48,902 bases of DNA, taken from positions 1-48,902 of the forward strand of contig CAMYKU010000040.1 in NCBI GenBank assembly GCA_947259105.1, in the 5' to 3' direction. Positions within the stretch are counted from its first letter, which is position 1. The number at the start of each line of letters is the position of its first letter. The notes under the pieces were generated by a model. That model did not search any database, was not told the origin of the DNA, and was given only the letters and a program-made list of their open reading frames with translations. This DNA is from an uncultured Alphaproteobacteria bacterium (GTDB lineage Bacteria; Pseudomonadota; Alphaproteobacteria; UBA8366; JADFVY01). Below, piece by piece: positions 28,685 through 36,022 of this stretch. Position numbers and translations under genes: made by a program.

Positions 28685-29362
28685 ATGAGCGGCGGCGACT
28701 CAGAGGGGCCGTCGCCCTATCGCGCCATCGTCAGCGAAGAGACGAGAGCGGCGCGCAAGCACTTCGCGTCGGCGGCGGCGCGGAACACGCAGCCGATCCT
28801 CGATGTTCTGGCCGAAATCGTTCCCGCCGCCGGGCGCGCGCTGGAGATCGCCAGCGGGACCGGCCAGCATATTGCCGCCTTCGCCGCCGCCTTTCCCGGC
28901 ATTCACTGGCAGCCGAGCGATCCGGGCGCGGACGCGCGCGACAGCATCGCCGCCTGGGTCGCCGAGGCCGGCCTCGCCAATCTGGCGCCGCCGGTGGACC
29001 TCGACGTCATGCGGCCGGGGTGGCAGGGCGCGGCCGGCGGCCCTTACGACCTCCTGGTCTGCATCAATATGATCCATATTGCGCCCTGGGCGGCATGTCT
29101 CGGGCTCATGGAGGGCGCCGGGGTGCTGCTTCGTCCGGACGGCGTGCTCTACCTGTACGGCCCGTACCGGCGCGACGGCGCCCACACCGCGCCCAGCAAC
29201 GAGGCGTTCGACCACTCGCTGCGCGCCCGACATCCCGAATGGGGCGTGCGCGACATGGAAGACGTCGCTGAAACCGCCGCCGAAAGGGGCCTTGTCCGGG
29301 AGAAAACCGTCCCCATGCCGGCCGAAAATTTCTCGTTGGTGTTCCGGAAGACGGAAGGATGA
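28685..29362 (+). CDS. DUF938 family SAM-dependent methyltransferase-like protein
   Basis: A 225-residue protein matching DUF938: FASAAARNTQPILDVLAEIV, LEIASGTGQHIAAFAAAFPG (SAM motif I), WQPSDPGADARDSIAAW, DLLVCINMIHIAPWAACLGL, GVLYLYGPYRRDGAHTAPSN, FDHSLRARHPEWGVRDMEDV and the C-terminal VPMPAENFSLVFRK. Family members are predicted methyltransferases without a known substrate. I start at ATG 28685 because the conserved region begins shortly after; the longest frame adds 42 Arg-rich codons. It converges with the alpha-E gene with a 9-bp gap. Confidence 0.9.
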   Translation: MSGGDSEGPSPYRAIVSEETRAARKHFASAAARNTQPILDVLAEIVPAAGRALEIASGTGQHIAAFAAAFPGIHWQPSDPGADARDSIAAWVAEAGLANLAPPVDLDVMRPGWQGAAGGPYDLLVCINMIHIAPWAACLGLMEGAGVLLRPDGVLYLYGPYRRDGAHTAPSNEAFDHSLRARHPEWGVRDMEDVAETAAERGLVREKTVPMPAENFSLVFRKTEG

Positions 29363-29371
29363 AACGGTCCC

Positions 29372-30313
29372 CTACGCGGGCGCGCTGACCCGGAAATAGG
29401 TTTCCGCGATGCGGTCGTGCAGGTTGCCCATCATGACCTGCAGGCCGTCGATGAACCTGTTGAGATTGCGTTGTTCCAGCGTCTCGAGGTCAGCGTCGGA
29501 CACGGCCTTGCGCATCCGCATGATGATGTCGACGGCCTTTTTCTTGCGTGGAAGCCGGACCAGGCACGCCTCGATCTCGCCCAGGCAATGGAAGACGGCG
29601 CGCGGGAAGTCCTCGTCTTTCAACAGGAATTCAAGCACGTGGATCCGACCCACCGACTGGTCCACATGCTGCCGGTACATCTGGTAGCCGGACAGTGATT
29701 TGAGGACGCTCATCCACTGGATCGTCTCGAACGGCCGCAGCCCGCCGCCCTGGTCCGGCAGAAGGTCGGCCGAACGGACGTTGATTATCCGGCTGGTCAT
29801 GTCGGTGCGCTCGAGGCTGCGCCCCATGCGCAGGAAATCGTATCCGACATCATGGCTCATCGTTCCGGCCAGCAGGCCGGTGACGGTCTGTGCGCCGTGG
29901 ATGATCGACTGCAGATACTGGTCGCGGTCGGGCAGCAGTTCATCCTTGCCGATCTGGTGCGCGGCGCTGCCGTAAAGGCCGCTGATCTGCTCCCACGCCT
30001 CGCGCGGCATGATTTCCCGAATTGTGCGCGCGTTTTCCCTGGCGTTGCGCAGGCTGCGGATGATCGAGCCCGGGTTGCGGTCGTCGCCGATCAGGAAGGC
30101 GACGACGTTCTTCTCGCCTGGCGTCCGGTATAATTTCCGGAACAGCGGGGCGCTGTCGGTAATCGCGATCAGCGGCTCCCAGCCGGTGCGGGCGCGCGCC
30201 GGCAGGTCGAGCTGCAGATGGCCGTTGACGCGGACCATACGGGCGGTGTTCTCGGCACGCTCGATATACCGCGCCATCCAGTAAAGATGTTCCGCGACAC
30301 GTGACAGCATCAC
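29372..30313 (-). CDS. Alpha-E domain-containing protein (DUF403, COG2307)
   Basis: A 313-residue all-helical protein of the alpha-E family. Landmarks are the N-terminal LSRVAEHLYWMARYIERAEN, NPGSIIRSLRNARENARTIR, MGRSLERTDMTSRIINVRSA and the C-terminal half with LLKDEDFPRAVFHCLGEIEA. The family nearly always accompanies a circularly permuted ATP-grasp protein, as here, and often an Anbu peptidase. Together they are predicted to make or attach a peptide-like tag or natural product, but no reaction is proven. Its ATG overlaps the stop of the ATP-grasp gene by four bases, so it is the second gene of that operon. Confidence 0.95.
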   Translation of the reverse strand: MMLSRVAEHLYWMARYIERAENTARMVRVNGHLQLDLPARARTGWEPLIAITDSAPLFRKLYRTPGEKNVVAFLIGDDRNPGSIIRSLRNARENARTIREIMPREAWEQISGLYGSAAHQIGKDELLPDRDQYLQSIIHGAQTVTGLLAGTMSHDVGYDFLRMGRSLERTDMTSRIINVRSADLLPDQGGGLRPFETIQWMSVLKSLSGYQMYRQHVDQSVGRIHVLEFLLKDEDFPRAVFHCLGEIEACLVRLPRKKKAVDIIMRMRKAVSDADLETLEQRNLNRFIDGLQVMMGNLHDRIAETYFRVSAPA

Positions 30314-31770
30314 CCGTCCCCCGTCTCGTCGACGATCCAGGTGTCCTTGCTGCCGCCGCCCTGCGATGAGTTCACCACGGTCGATCCCTTGACCAGGGCG
30401 ACGCGGGTCAGGCCGCCCGCGGTGACCGACACCTCCCTGCCCGACAGGATGAAAGGCCGCAAGTCGACATGGCGGGGTTCGACATGGCTGTCGACCAGCG
30501 TCGGCACGGTCGACAGGGTCAGCATCGGCTGGCCGATGTATTCGCGCGGATCGGCCTTGATCTTGCGGGCGAAGGACTCGCGTTCCTTCTTGCTCGCCTG
30601 GGGGCCGATCAGCATGCCGTAACCGCCGGATTCATTGGCCGGTTTTACCACCAGTTTATCGAGGTTGGCCAGAACGTGCGCGCGGTCACCGGCCTCCATG
30701 CAGCGGAAGGTGGGCACATTCGGGATGATCGCGTCCTGGTCCAGATAGTAGCGGATCATCTGTGGCACATAGGCGTAGACCACCTTGTCGTCGGCGACGC
30801 CTGCGCCCGGCGCGTTGACCAGCGTCACGGTGCCCTTCTTCCAGGCCCGCATCAGGCCGGGCACGCCGAGCGTCGACTCGGGATTGAAAGCCTCCGGGTC
30901 GAGAAACAGATCGTCGATCCGCCGGTAGATCACCTGGACGCGTTCGGCGCCGCGCACGGTGCGCATGAAGACCCGGTCTTTTTTGTCCACGAACAGGTCG
31001 GAGCCCTGCACCAGTTCCGCGCCCATCTGCTGCGCGAGGTACGCGTGCTCGAAATAGGCGGAATTGTAGATGCCCGGTGTCAGCACCACGACTTCAGGGC
31101 GCTTCGTGGTCTTTGGCGCCACCGAAACCAGCATGTCCAGCAGCTGCGAGGCGTAATCGTCGACCGGAAGGATATTGTAGTTCTCGAACAGGCCCGGGAA
31201 CACGCGCTTCATGACCTGGCGGTTCTCCAGCATGTAGGACACGCCCGACGGCACGCGCAGATTGTCTTCCAGCACATAGAATGTGCCATCCTTGTCGCGC
31301 ACCAGGTCGGAGCCGCAGATATGGGCCCAGACGCCCAGCGGCGGGTCGATGCCGACGCACTGCGGCCGGAAGTTTCTCGACTTGGCGAGGACGTCCGCCG
31401 GAAAGACCTTGTCCTTGACGATCTTCTGCTGGTGGTAAATGTCGTCGATGAACAGGTTGAGCGCCTTGACGCGTTGCCGCAGCCCTTCCTCGACGCGGTC
31501 CCATTCGCGCTTCGGGATAACCCGCGGGATGATGTCGAACGGCCAGGCGCGGTCGATGCTGCCGCCCTGCTTCTGGGAATAGACGGTGAAGGTGATGCCC
31601 ATCGTCTGGATCGCCAGATCGGCCGCCGCCTTGCGCTGGCGGATGGCGTCGTCGCTGAGTTTCGAGAGTCGCTGCCCCAGCATTTTCGCCGCGGCGCGCA
31701 ATCGCCCGCCCGGCGCGACCAGCTCGTCATAAACACCGGCCGCCGGGTATTCTCGCCAGCGGATTGTCAT
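30310..31770 (-). CDS. Circularly permuted type 2 ATP-grasp protein (COG2308, DUF404/407)
   Basis: A 486-residue ATP-grasp ligase with rearranged strand order. Recognisable segments are GVYDELVAPGGRLRAAAKML, FTVYSQKQGGSIDRAWPFDI, DPPLGVWAHICGSDLVRD, YVLEDNLRVPSGVSYMLENR, VVVLTPGIYNSAYFEHAYLA, VKPANESGGYGMLIGPQASK and, near the end, HVEPRHVDLRPFILSG. Such enzymes probably form amide bonds by acyl-phosphate chemistry; the substrate is unknown. I start at MTIRWREYP (31770), which follows GGGAAGAACGGC and fits the family N-terminus; a longer frame adds 21 residues. It diverges from the Anbu gene across 121 bp. Confidence 0.94.
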   Translation of the reverse strand: MTIRWREYPAAGVYDELVAPGGRLRAAAKMLGQRLSKLSDDAIRQRKAAADLAIQTMGITFTVYSQKQGGSIDRAWPFDIIPRVIPKREWDRVEEGLRQRVKALNLFIDDIYHQQKIVKDKVFPADVLAKSRNFRPQCVGIDPPLGVWAHICGSDLVRDKDGTFYVLEDNLRVPSGVSYMLENRQVMKRVFPGLFENYNILPVDDYASQLLDMLVSVAPKTTKRPEVVVLTPGIYNSAYFEHAYLAQQMGAELVQGSDLFVDKKDRVFMRTVRGAERVQVIYRRIDDLFLDPEAFNPESTLGVPGLMRAWKKGTVTLVNAPGAGVADDKVVYAYVPQMIRYYLDQDAIIPNVPTFRCMEAGDRAHVLANLDKLVVKPANESGGYGMLIGPQASKKERESFARKIKADPREYIGQPMLTLSTVPTLVDSHVEPRHVDLRPFILSGREVSVTAGGLTRVALVKGSTVVNSSQGGGSKDTWIVDETGDG

Positions 31771-31891
31771 GCCGTTCTTCCCGTTGGAATGATTGATTGC
31801 ATGGGCTTCCAAAGATATACGTTTCTTTTTCAATTTTCCGCTACTATCTCAGCGATTGAGCCGCATTCCGCGGCTAGCCGGAGCGCCGCCC

Positions 31892-32653
31892 GTGACCTAC
31901 TGCCTCGCCATACAACTGAAAAACCATCTGATCTTCGCGGGCGATTCGCGGACCAGCGCGGGCGTCGACAACGTGACGGTCTACAGCAAGATGCATCAGT
32001 ATCCACTCGGCGACGACCGGCTGTTCGTCGCCCTGACGGCCGGGAATCTGGCGACCACCCAGGCGGTCTTTAGCCGCATTCAGCGCGACCTCGACAATCC
32101 GCAAGCCGAGGAAAGCCTGCGCACGGCCGACTACATGTTCGATGCCGCCCATTACATCGGGCGCATCAGCCGCCAGGTCCAGGCGGAACATTCCGACGCC
32201 TTCGCCATGACCCAGGCCAACGCCGAGGCGAGCTTCATTCTGGGCGGCCAGATTCGCGGCCGGCCGCACAATATCTATCTGATCTATCCGCAGGGCAATT
32301 GCATCACGGCATCGCCGAAGGCGCCGTTCCTGCAGATCGGAGAGACGAAGTACGGCAAGCCGATCCTCGATCGCGTAATCACACTCGATACATCCCTGGG
32401 TGACGCCGTACGCTGTGCGCTGATGTCGCTCTCGTCGACCATGCGCAGCAACATTTCCGTCGGGCCGCCGGTGGAGGTTGCCGTCTATGCGCGCGACAGT
32501 TTCGCCATCGCGCACCACATGATCCTCGATTACGATTCGCGCCTGCTTCTCGATATGGAGGAAAGCTGGAGCCGGGGGCTCAGGACCGCCCTGTCGGAAC
32601 TGCCCCGCTTCGATTGGGAGGAGGAAGGTCCCCGCGAGGTGCAGTCGCGATAA
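31892..32653 (+). CDS. Anbu-type proteasome-related peptidase
   Basis: Anbu is a bacterial relative of HslV and proteasome beta subunits with an N-terminal Thr nucleophile. The 253-residue product starts (GTG)-TYCLAIQLKNHLIFAGDSRT, so removal of Met would expose Thr as nucleophile; this fixes the GTG at 31892 as start against a longer frame. The Asp of AGDSRT and the Lys of YSKMHQY match other catalytic positions, and SFILGGQIRGRPHNIYLIYP and SSTMRSNISVGPPVEVAVY are typical. Anbu genes cluster with alpha-E and ATP-grasp genes, which here diverge just upstream. A transglutaminase-like gene often completes the set and is absent. The 3' end overlaps the convergent metallopeptidase gene by 74 bp. 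Confidence 0.93.
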   Translation: MTYCLAIQLKNHLIFAGDSRTSAGVDNVTVYSKMHQYPLGDDRLFVALTAGNLATTQAVFSRIQRDLDNPQAEESLRTADYMFDAAHYIGRISRQVQAEHSDAFAMTQANAEASFILGGQIRGRPHNIYLIYPQGNCITASPKAPFLQIGETKYGKPILDRVITLDTSLGDAVRCALMSLSSTMRSNISVGPPVEVAVYARDSFAIAHHMILDYDSRLLLDMEESWSRGLRTALSELPRFDWEEEGPREVQSR

Positions 32654-33704
32654 CCTCGCCAACGAGGCGCAGTTTTTCGGCCACATTCGCCGAGATCGCG
32701 AAGGGATAGGCGTCGGGCAGGCCCATGCTGCGGTTGAGGTCGTTCAGCCCGACCGTCAGTTCGTGCCAGTCCGTCAGAGTCGGCTCGAGCCGTCCGTAGC
32801 TGCCGGCGATCATGTCCTGGATCGCCCGGCCGCGGACCGACAGGCCCATGTCCGCGGCGGTCTCCAGCGTGTCGGCCATATGGAGATAATGGGCCCAGGT
32901 TTCCGCCCAGTCCTCCCACGGATGGGACGCCGCGTAGGCGCTGATGTGATGCAATGGCCAGTCGCCGGGCGGGCCATCCCGGTAATAGGCGGATAGCGCG
33001 GCATCGTAATCCGCGCGCTCATCGCCGAACTGGGCGCGGAACCGGTCCGCCCACCGGGTGTCGCGCACCAGTATGTCCCAGTAATAGTGGGCGATTTCAT
33101 GCCGGAAGTGGCCGAGGAGCGTGCGGTACGCCTCGTTCATGTTTTCACGCATCCTCTCGCGGGCGCCGGGATCCGCCTCTTCGATATTGATGGTGATAAC
33201 ACCCATTTTGTGCCCCGTCAGGATTCCATGGTGGTCACCCGTATCGCTCCAGAATTCATCCGACTCGGGCTTCGCATCGCGCAGGAATTCGAACGCCAGG
33301 CCGGAATTGGGGTCGACCGATTTTCCGAACAGGGGCAGTTTGAGCGCGTCCAGCGTATAGACCAGCCGCCGCTTGGCCTGCTCGACGCTGAGCCAGAATC
33401 GACGGTTCTCGGGCAGGCTCAGGTCCGGGATGGTGCGGTTGAGGCGGCATGCACGGCAGAACGCGTCGTCGTCATCGGCCGCGACCATCCAGTTGCAGAC
33501 GTGTTCGACATCGTAATTCCGGCATTTCCGGTATCGTTCGGTGACACCCTGCGGCGTCGCCGGGGCCCACAGCCCCCCATCCCCGGCATCCAGCGCGACA
33601 ACCTGGCGACGGTCGGGCAGATAGCCGAGTTCGCGTCCGCACTGGACGCAGACCGTGTTCTCGAAATACAGGCGGTTGCCGCATTGGCAGCGGAAGGTTT
33701 TCAT
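32580..33704 (-). CDS. Zinc-binding metallopeptidase family protein (zincin-like)
   Basis: A 374-residue protein with two zinc-ribbon-like parts: CQCGN ... CVQCGRELGY (residues 6-26) and C ... C with FCRACRLN (about 61-88). A zincin-like domain follows with GHFRHEIAHYYWD, an HExxH motif at 202-206, and a downstream Glu/His region HPWEDWAETWAHYLHM. This matches the bacterial putative zinc-binding metallopeptidase family, whose substrates are unknown. I start at MKTFRCQCGN because the ribbon begins there; the longer frame adds 38 residues. The C-terminal 24 or so residues lie within the convergent Anbu gene. The neighbourhood suggests a shared proteolysis or peptide-modification role, an inference from position only. 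Confidence 0.88.
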   Translation of the reverse strand: MKTFRCQCGNRLYFENTVCVQCGRELGYLPDRRQVVALDAGDGGLWAPATPQGVTERYRKCRNYDVEHVCNWMVAADDDDAFCRACRLNRTIPDLSLPENRRFWLSVEQAKRRLVYTLDALKLPLFGKSVDPNSGLAFEFLRDAKPESDEFWSDTGDHHGILTGHKMGVITINIEEADPGARERMRENMNEAYRTLLGHFRHEIAHYYWDILVRDTRWADRFRAQFGDERADYDAALSAYYRDGPPGDWPLHHISAYAASHPWEDWAETWAHYLHMADTLETAADMGLSVRGRAIQDMIAGSYGRLEPTLTDWHELTVGLNDLNRSMGLPDAYPFAISANVAEKLRLVGEVIATAPRGDLPPPNRSGAVPTGRS

Positions 33705-34077
33705 GCCGTGTCCGTCGATCCTCGAATAGCTGTAACCCCTCAGGCAATACGGCCGGCGGACATATCGGTCAAACTCCGGCGGTCGGTGCGGGCGGCTGGC
33801 CCGCCATTGCTTTGGCATGTGTTATGGCATGCTCCGGACACGGCCTTCAAGATGCCCCGCCACCGGAATTGCGGGCAGTCTGCCCAAGTCCGGATACCCG
33901 ACAACGTCGACTCGGACACATTAAATTTTACGTAATATTACCATAAATTTCATTAAAAACAGAAATAACATTTAACTTATTGTTGTTACCCAATCATTAA
34001 TATTTTCGTACAATCCGTGTTAGGAAAATATTAAGCACTAAATCCGGGAATTTTAATTCGGATTGTGGGAGAGCACT
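33705..34077. other. AT-rich upstream region of the FecR cassette
   Basis: From about 33920 the sequence is strikingly AT rich (runs such as TTAAATTTTACGTAATATTA) in an otherwise GC-rich window. There is no gene in it. It probably holds the promoter of the first FecR-domain gene and may be a target for a silencer of AT-rich DNA. A comparable AT-rich tract precedes the second FecR gene (about 34970-35095). Confidence 0.5.
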
Positions 34078-34848
34078 ATGTCTTACTCTCGGTATATCGG
34101 GTGCCTCGGCCGTGCACGCTGGATACCGGCACTGGCCGTTGCGCTGGCAGCGGGCCTGTTGGATTCCGTGCCCGCTCATGCCGCCGGCGGTCACTGGACG
34201 GTGTCGTCCGTGGTCGGGGTGGCCATGGTCACCCACAACGGGGGCCCGCGGCAGCCGCTAAGCCCGGGACAGCCGGTGGTTGCCGGCTGCACGGTCGTAA
34301 CGGATGACGACAGCGCGGTGGTTTTGACGCGGCGCGGCGACAGCATCACCGTCTACCCGAACAGCGAAATGTCGATTCCGGCCGCCTCCGGCACCGATGA
34401 GCTGGGTGTCGTGCAGAGCATCGGAAAGCTGTTGTTCCGGATGGAGACCCGCGAGTCCCAGGATTTCGAAGTGCGTACGCCATTTCTTGCTGCGACGATC
34501 AAGGGCACCACATTTACCGTGAACGTGACGCAAACGCATGCAACGGTTTCCGTCGCCGAGGGCTCGGTCCACGTGGCGGCCGCGCGTGGCGGGCGCAGCG
34601 AAATGGTGCGCCCGGGCTGGAGCGCCACGGTCGAGTTCGACAGAGAATTCGTCGACGTCGCAGTGAGGCAAAAGAGACAGACCAACAATCCTGGAAATAT
34701 CGGCGATTCGGCAACGGATGGTGTGATATCCGGCGAATCGGAACCCGGCGATTCAGCACCTGGTGCTTCGGGTTCCAGCAAGTCGTCGCGCGAGAAGTCG
34801 GGGGCTGGAAAGTCGTCGCCTGGCGGCGGAAATGGGCAGGGCAACTAG
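34078..34848 (+). CDS. FecR domain-containing exported protein (copy 1)
   Basis: A 256-residue protein with a signal peptide (about residues 1-40, cleavage likely AHA-AG), then a FecR-type beta domain: PGQPVVAGCTVVTDDDSAVV, LTRRGDSITVYPNSEMSIPA, GKLLFRMETRESQDFEVRTP, FLAATIKGTTFTVNVTQTHA and TVSVAEGSVHVAAARGG. The C-terminal 60 residues are low-complexity Gly/Ser/Lys/Glu. There is no membrane anchor as in the classical iron-dicitrate FecR, so it is probably a periplasmic or surface FecR-like protein. The start at ATG 34078 follows GGGAGAG. It is a clear paralogue of the next gene, and the pair precedes a CHASE2 cyclic-di-GMP protein. Confidence 0.9.
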   Translation: MSYSRYIGCLGRARWIPALAVALAAGLLDSVPAHAAGGHWTVSSVVGVAMVTHNGGPRQPLSPGQPVVAGCTVVTDDDSAVVLTRRGDSITVYPNSEMSIPAASGTDELGVVQSIGKLLFRMETRESQDFEVRTPFLAATIKGTTFTVNVTQTHATVSVAEGSVHVAAARGGRSEMVRPGWSATVEFDREFVDVAVRQKRQTNNPGNIGDSATDGVISGESEPGDSAPGASGSSKSSREKSGAGKSSPGGGNGQGN

Positions 34849-34849
34849 C

Positions 34850-34966
34850 ATGGCCAAAGGGGATGACCGGAATACGGCGTGGTCAGCGGGCAGGGGACGT
34901 CCGAGGGCCGCGCGTCAATTTGCGCCCGAGAAGCGCCGCGGCGGATGGTATTGCAAGCCCGATTAG
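34850..34966 (+). CDS. Possible small basic ORF between the FecR genes
   Basis: A 38-codon frame beginning one base after the stop of the first FecR gene reads MAKGDDRNTAWSAGRGRPRA and ends GGWYCKPD. It is GC rich before the AT-rich tract, basic, and has no recognisable domain or clear ribosome site. It may simply be the leftover of a longer C-terminus. Confidence 0.2.
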   Translation: MAKGDDRNTAWSAGRGRPRAARQFAPEKRRGGWYCKPD

Positions 34967-35122
34967 GGATTTGTCTAAAATACAAAGTAAATACAAATCT
35001 AATTAATTAATAAATTGATTCTGTGTTTATTATCAAATCATTAAATTTCCGCTATGCTGTATTCAGATAATATTAACGATTCTTATACAGCGGACAATCC
35101 ATGCAGGAAGCAGGAGGTTGCC

Positions 35123-36022
35123 ATGTTCAACCCGACGAAGTTTGCGGTGTTTGCCGGGAAGGGCGGCGCGGTAGCTCTAGTAGCTGCGACGCTGGTCGCC
35201 CAGACCGCTGTTTTCGAGGCGACGGCAGCCGAAGCCGGCGCCTGGGCGGTGGCGTCCGTAGAAGGCACGATCAGAATAAACGGCCAGGCGGCCGTCGCAT
35301 CGGTTTTAACAATCGGCCCGGGTGCCGTGATCGAAACCGGGCCGGACGGGAAGGTTGCCCTGACGCGTCCCGGCGACAGCATTACCGTCTTTCCCAACAG
35401 CAAGATGTCGGTGCCCGACGGCGACAATGGCGGCGAACCGGGCATTCTGCAGACGTTCGGCACGTTGCTGTTCAGGATGGAAAGCCGCGAGTCGCGCGAT
35501 TTCAGGATCGAAACCCCATATCTGGCAGCCGCGATCAAGGGCACGACCTTTACCGTTGAGGTCGATGACAATGATGCGGCCGTTGAGGTTTCGGAAGGGT
35601 CGGTACTGGTTACCGCCAACCGCAGCGGCTATTCAGCCTATGTCGGACCTAGGGAGCGCGCACGAGTCAGGGCCGACGATCGCGATTCAGTGCAGGTGTC
35701 GCCCGCCGGATACGGGAAGCAAGGAGATAGCGCGACGAATCTAGAGGCGGGCAAAACCGGATCGGCCGGCAGTTCCAACGACGGATCGGCCGGCAGTTCC
35801 GGCGGCGGATCGGCCGGCAGTTCCGACAGCGGCTCCGACGACGGCTCCGACGACGGCTCCGACGACGGCTCCGACGACGGCTCCGACGACGGATCGGCCG
35901 ACAGTTCCGGCGGCGGGTCGACCGGCAGTTCCGGGGGCGGTTCCCGCGGCGGGTCGGACGACGACGGGTCGGACGACGACGGGTCGGACGACGACGGATC
36001 GGATGACGGGTCGGACGATTAA
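35123..36022 (+). CDS. FecR domain-containing exported protein (copy 2) with acidic repeat tail
   Basis: A 299-residue paralogue of the preceding gene. It has a signal peptide (about 1-40) and the same FecR core: IGPGAVIETGPDGKVALTRP, GDSITVFPNSKMSVPDGDNG, GTLLFRMESRESRDFRIETP, YLAAAIKGTTFTVEVDDNDA and AVEVSEGSVLVTANRSG. The last 75 or so residues are a low-complexity tail, first Gly/Ser (GSAGSSGGGSAG), then repeats of SDDG and SDDDG encoded by short tandem DNA repeats (35820-36020), strongly acidic and likely calcium-binding or length-variable. ATG at 35123 follows GGAGG. Its TAA is followed directly by the ATG of the CHASE2 gene, so the two are co-translated. Confidence 0.9.
   Translation: MFNPTKFAVFAGKGGAVALVAATLVAQTAVFEATAAEAGAWAVASVEGTIRINGQAAVASVLTIGPGAVIETGPDGKVALTRPGDSITVFPNSKMSVPDGDNGGEPGILQTFGTLLFRMESRESRDFRIETPYLAAAIKGTTFTVEVDDNDAAVEVSEGSVLVTANRSGYSAYVGPRERARVRADDRDSVQVSPAGYGKQGDSATNLEAGKTGSAGSSNDGSAGSSGGGSAGSSDSGSDDGSDDGSDDGSDDGSDDGSADSSGGGSTGSSGGGSRGGSDDDGSDDDGSDDDGSDDGSDD

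Noticed and set aside
35820..36020. CRISPR-like array
   Set aside because: The short regular repeats are in-frame codon repeats for SDDG without spacers; they belong to the FecR protein tail.
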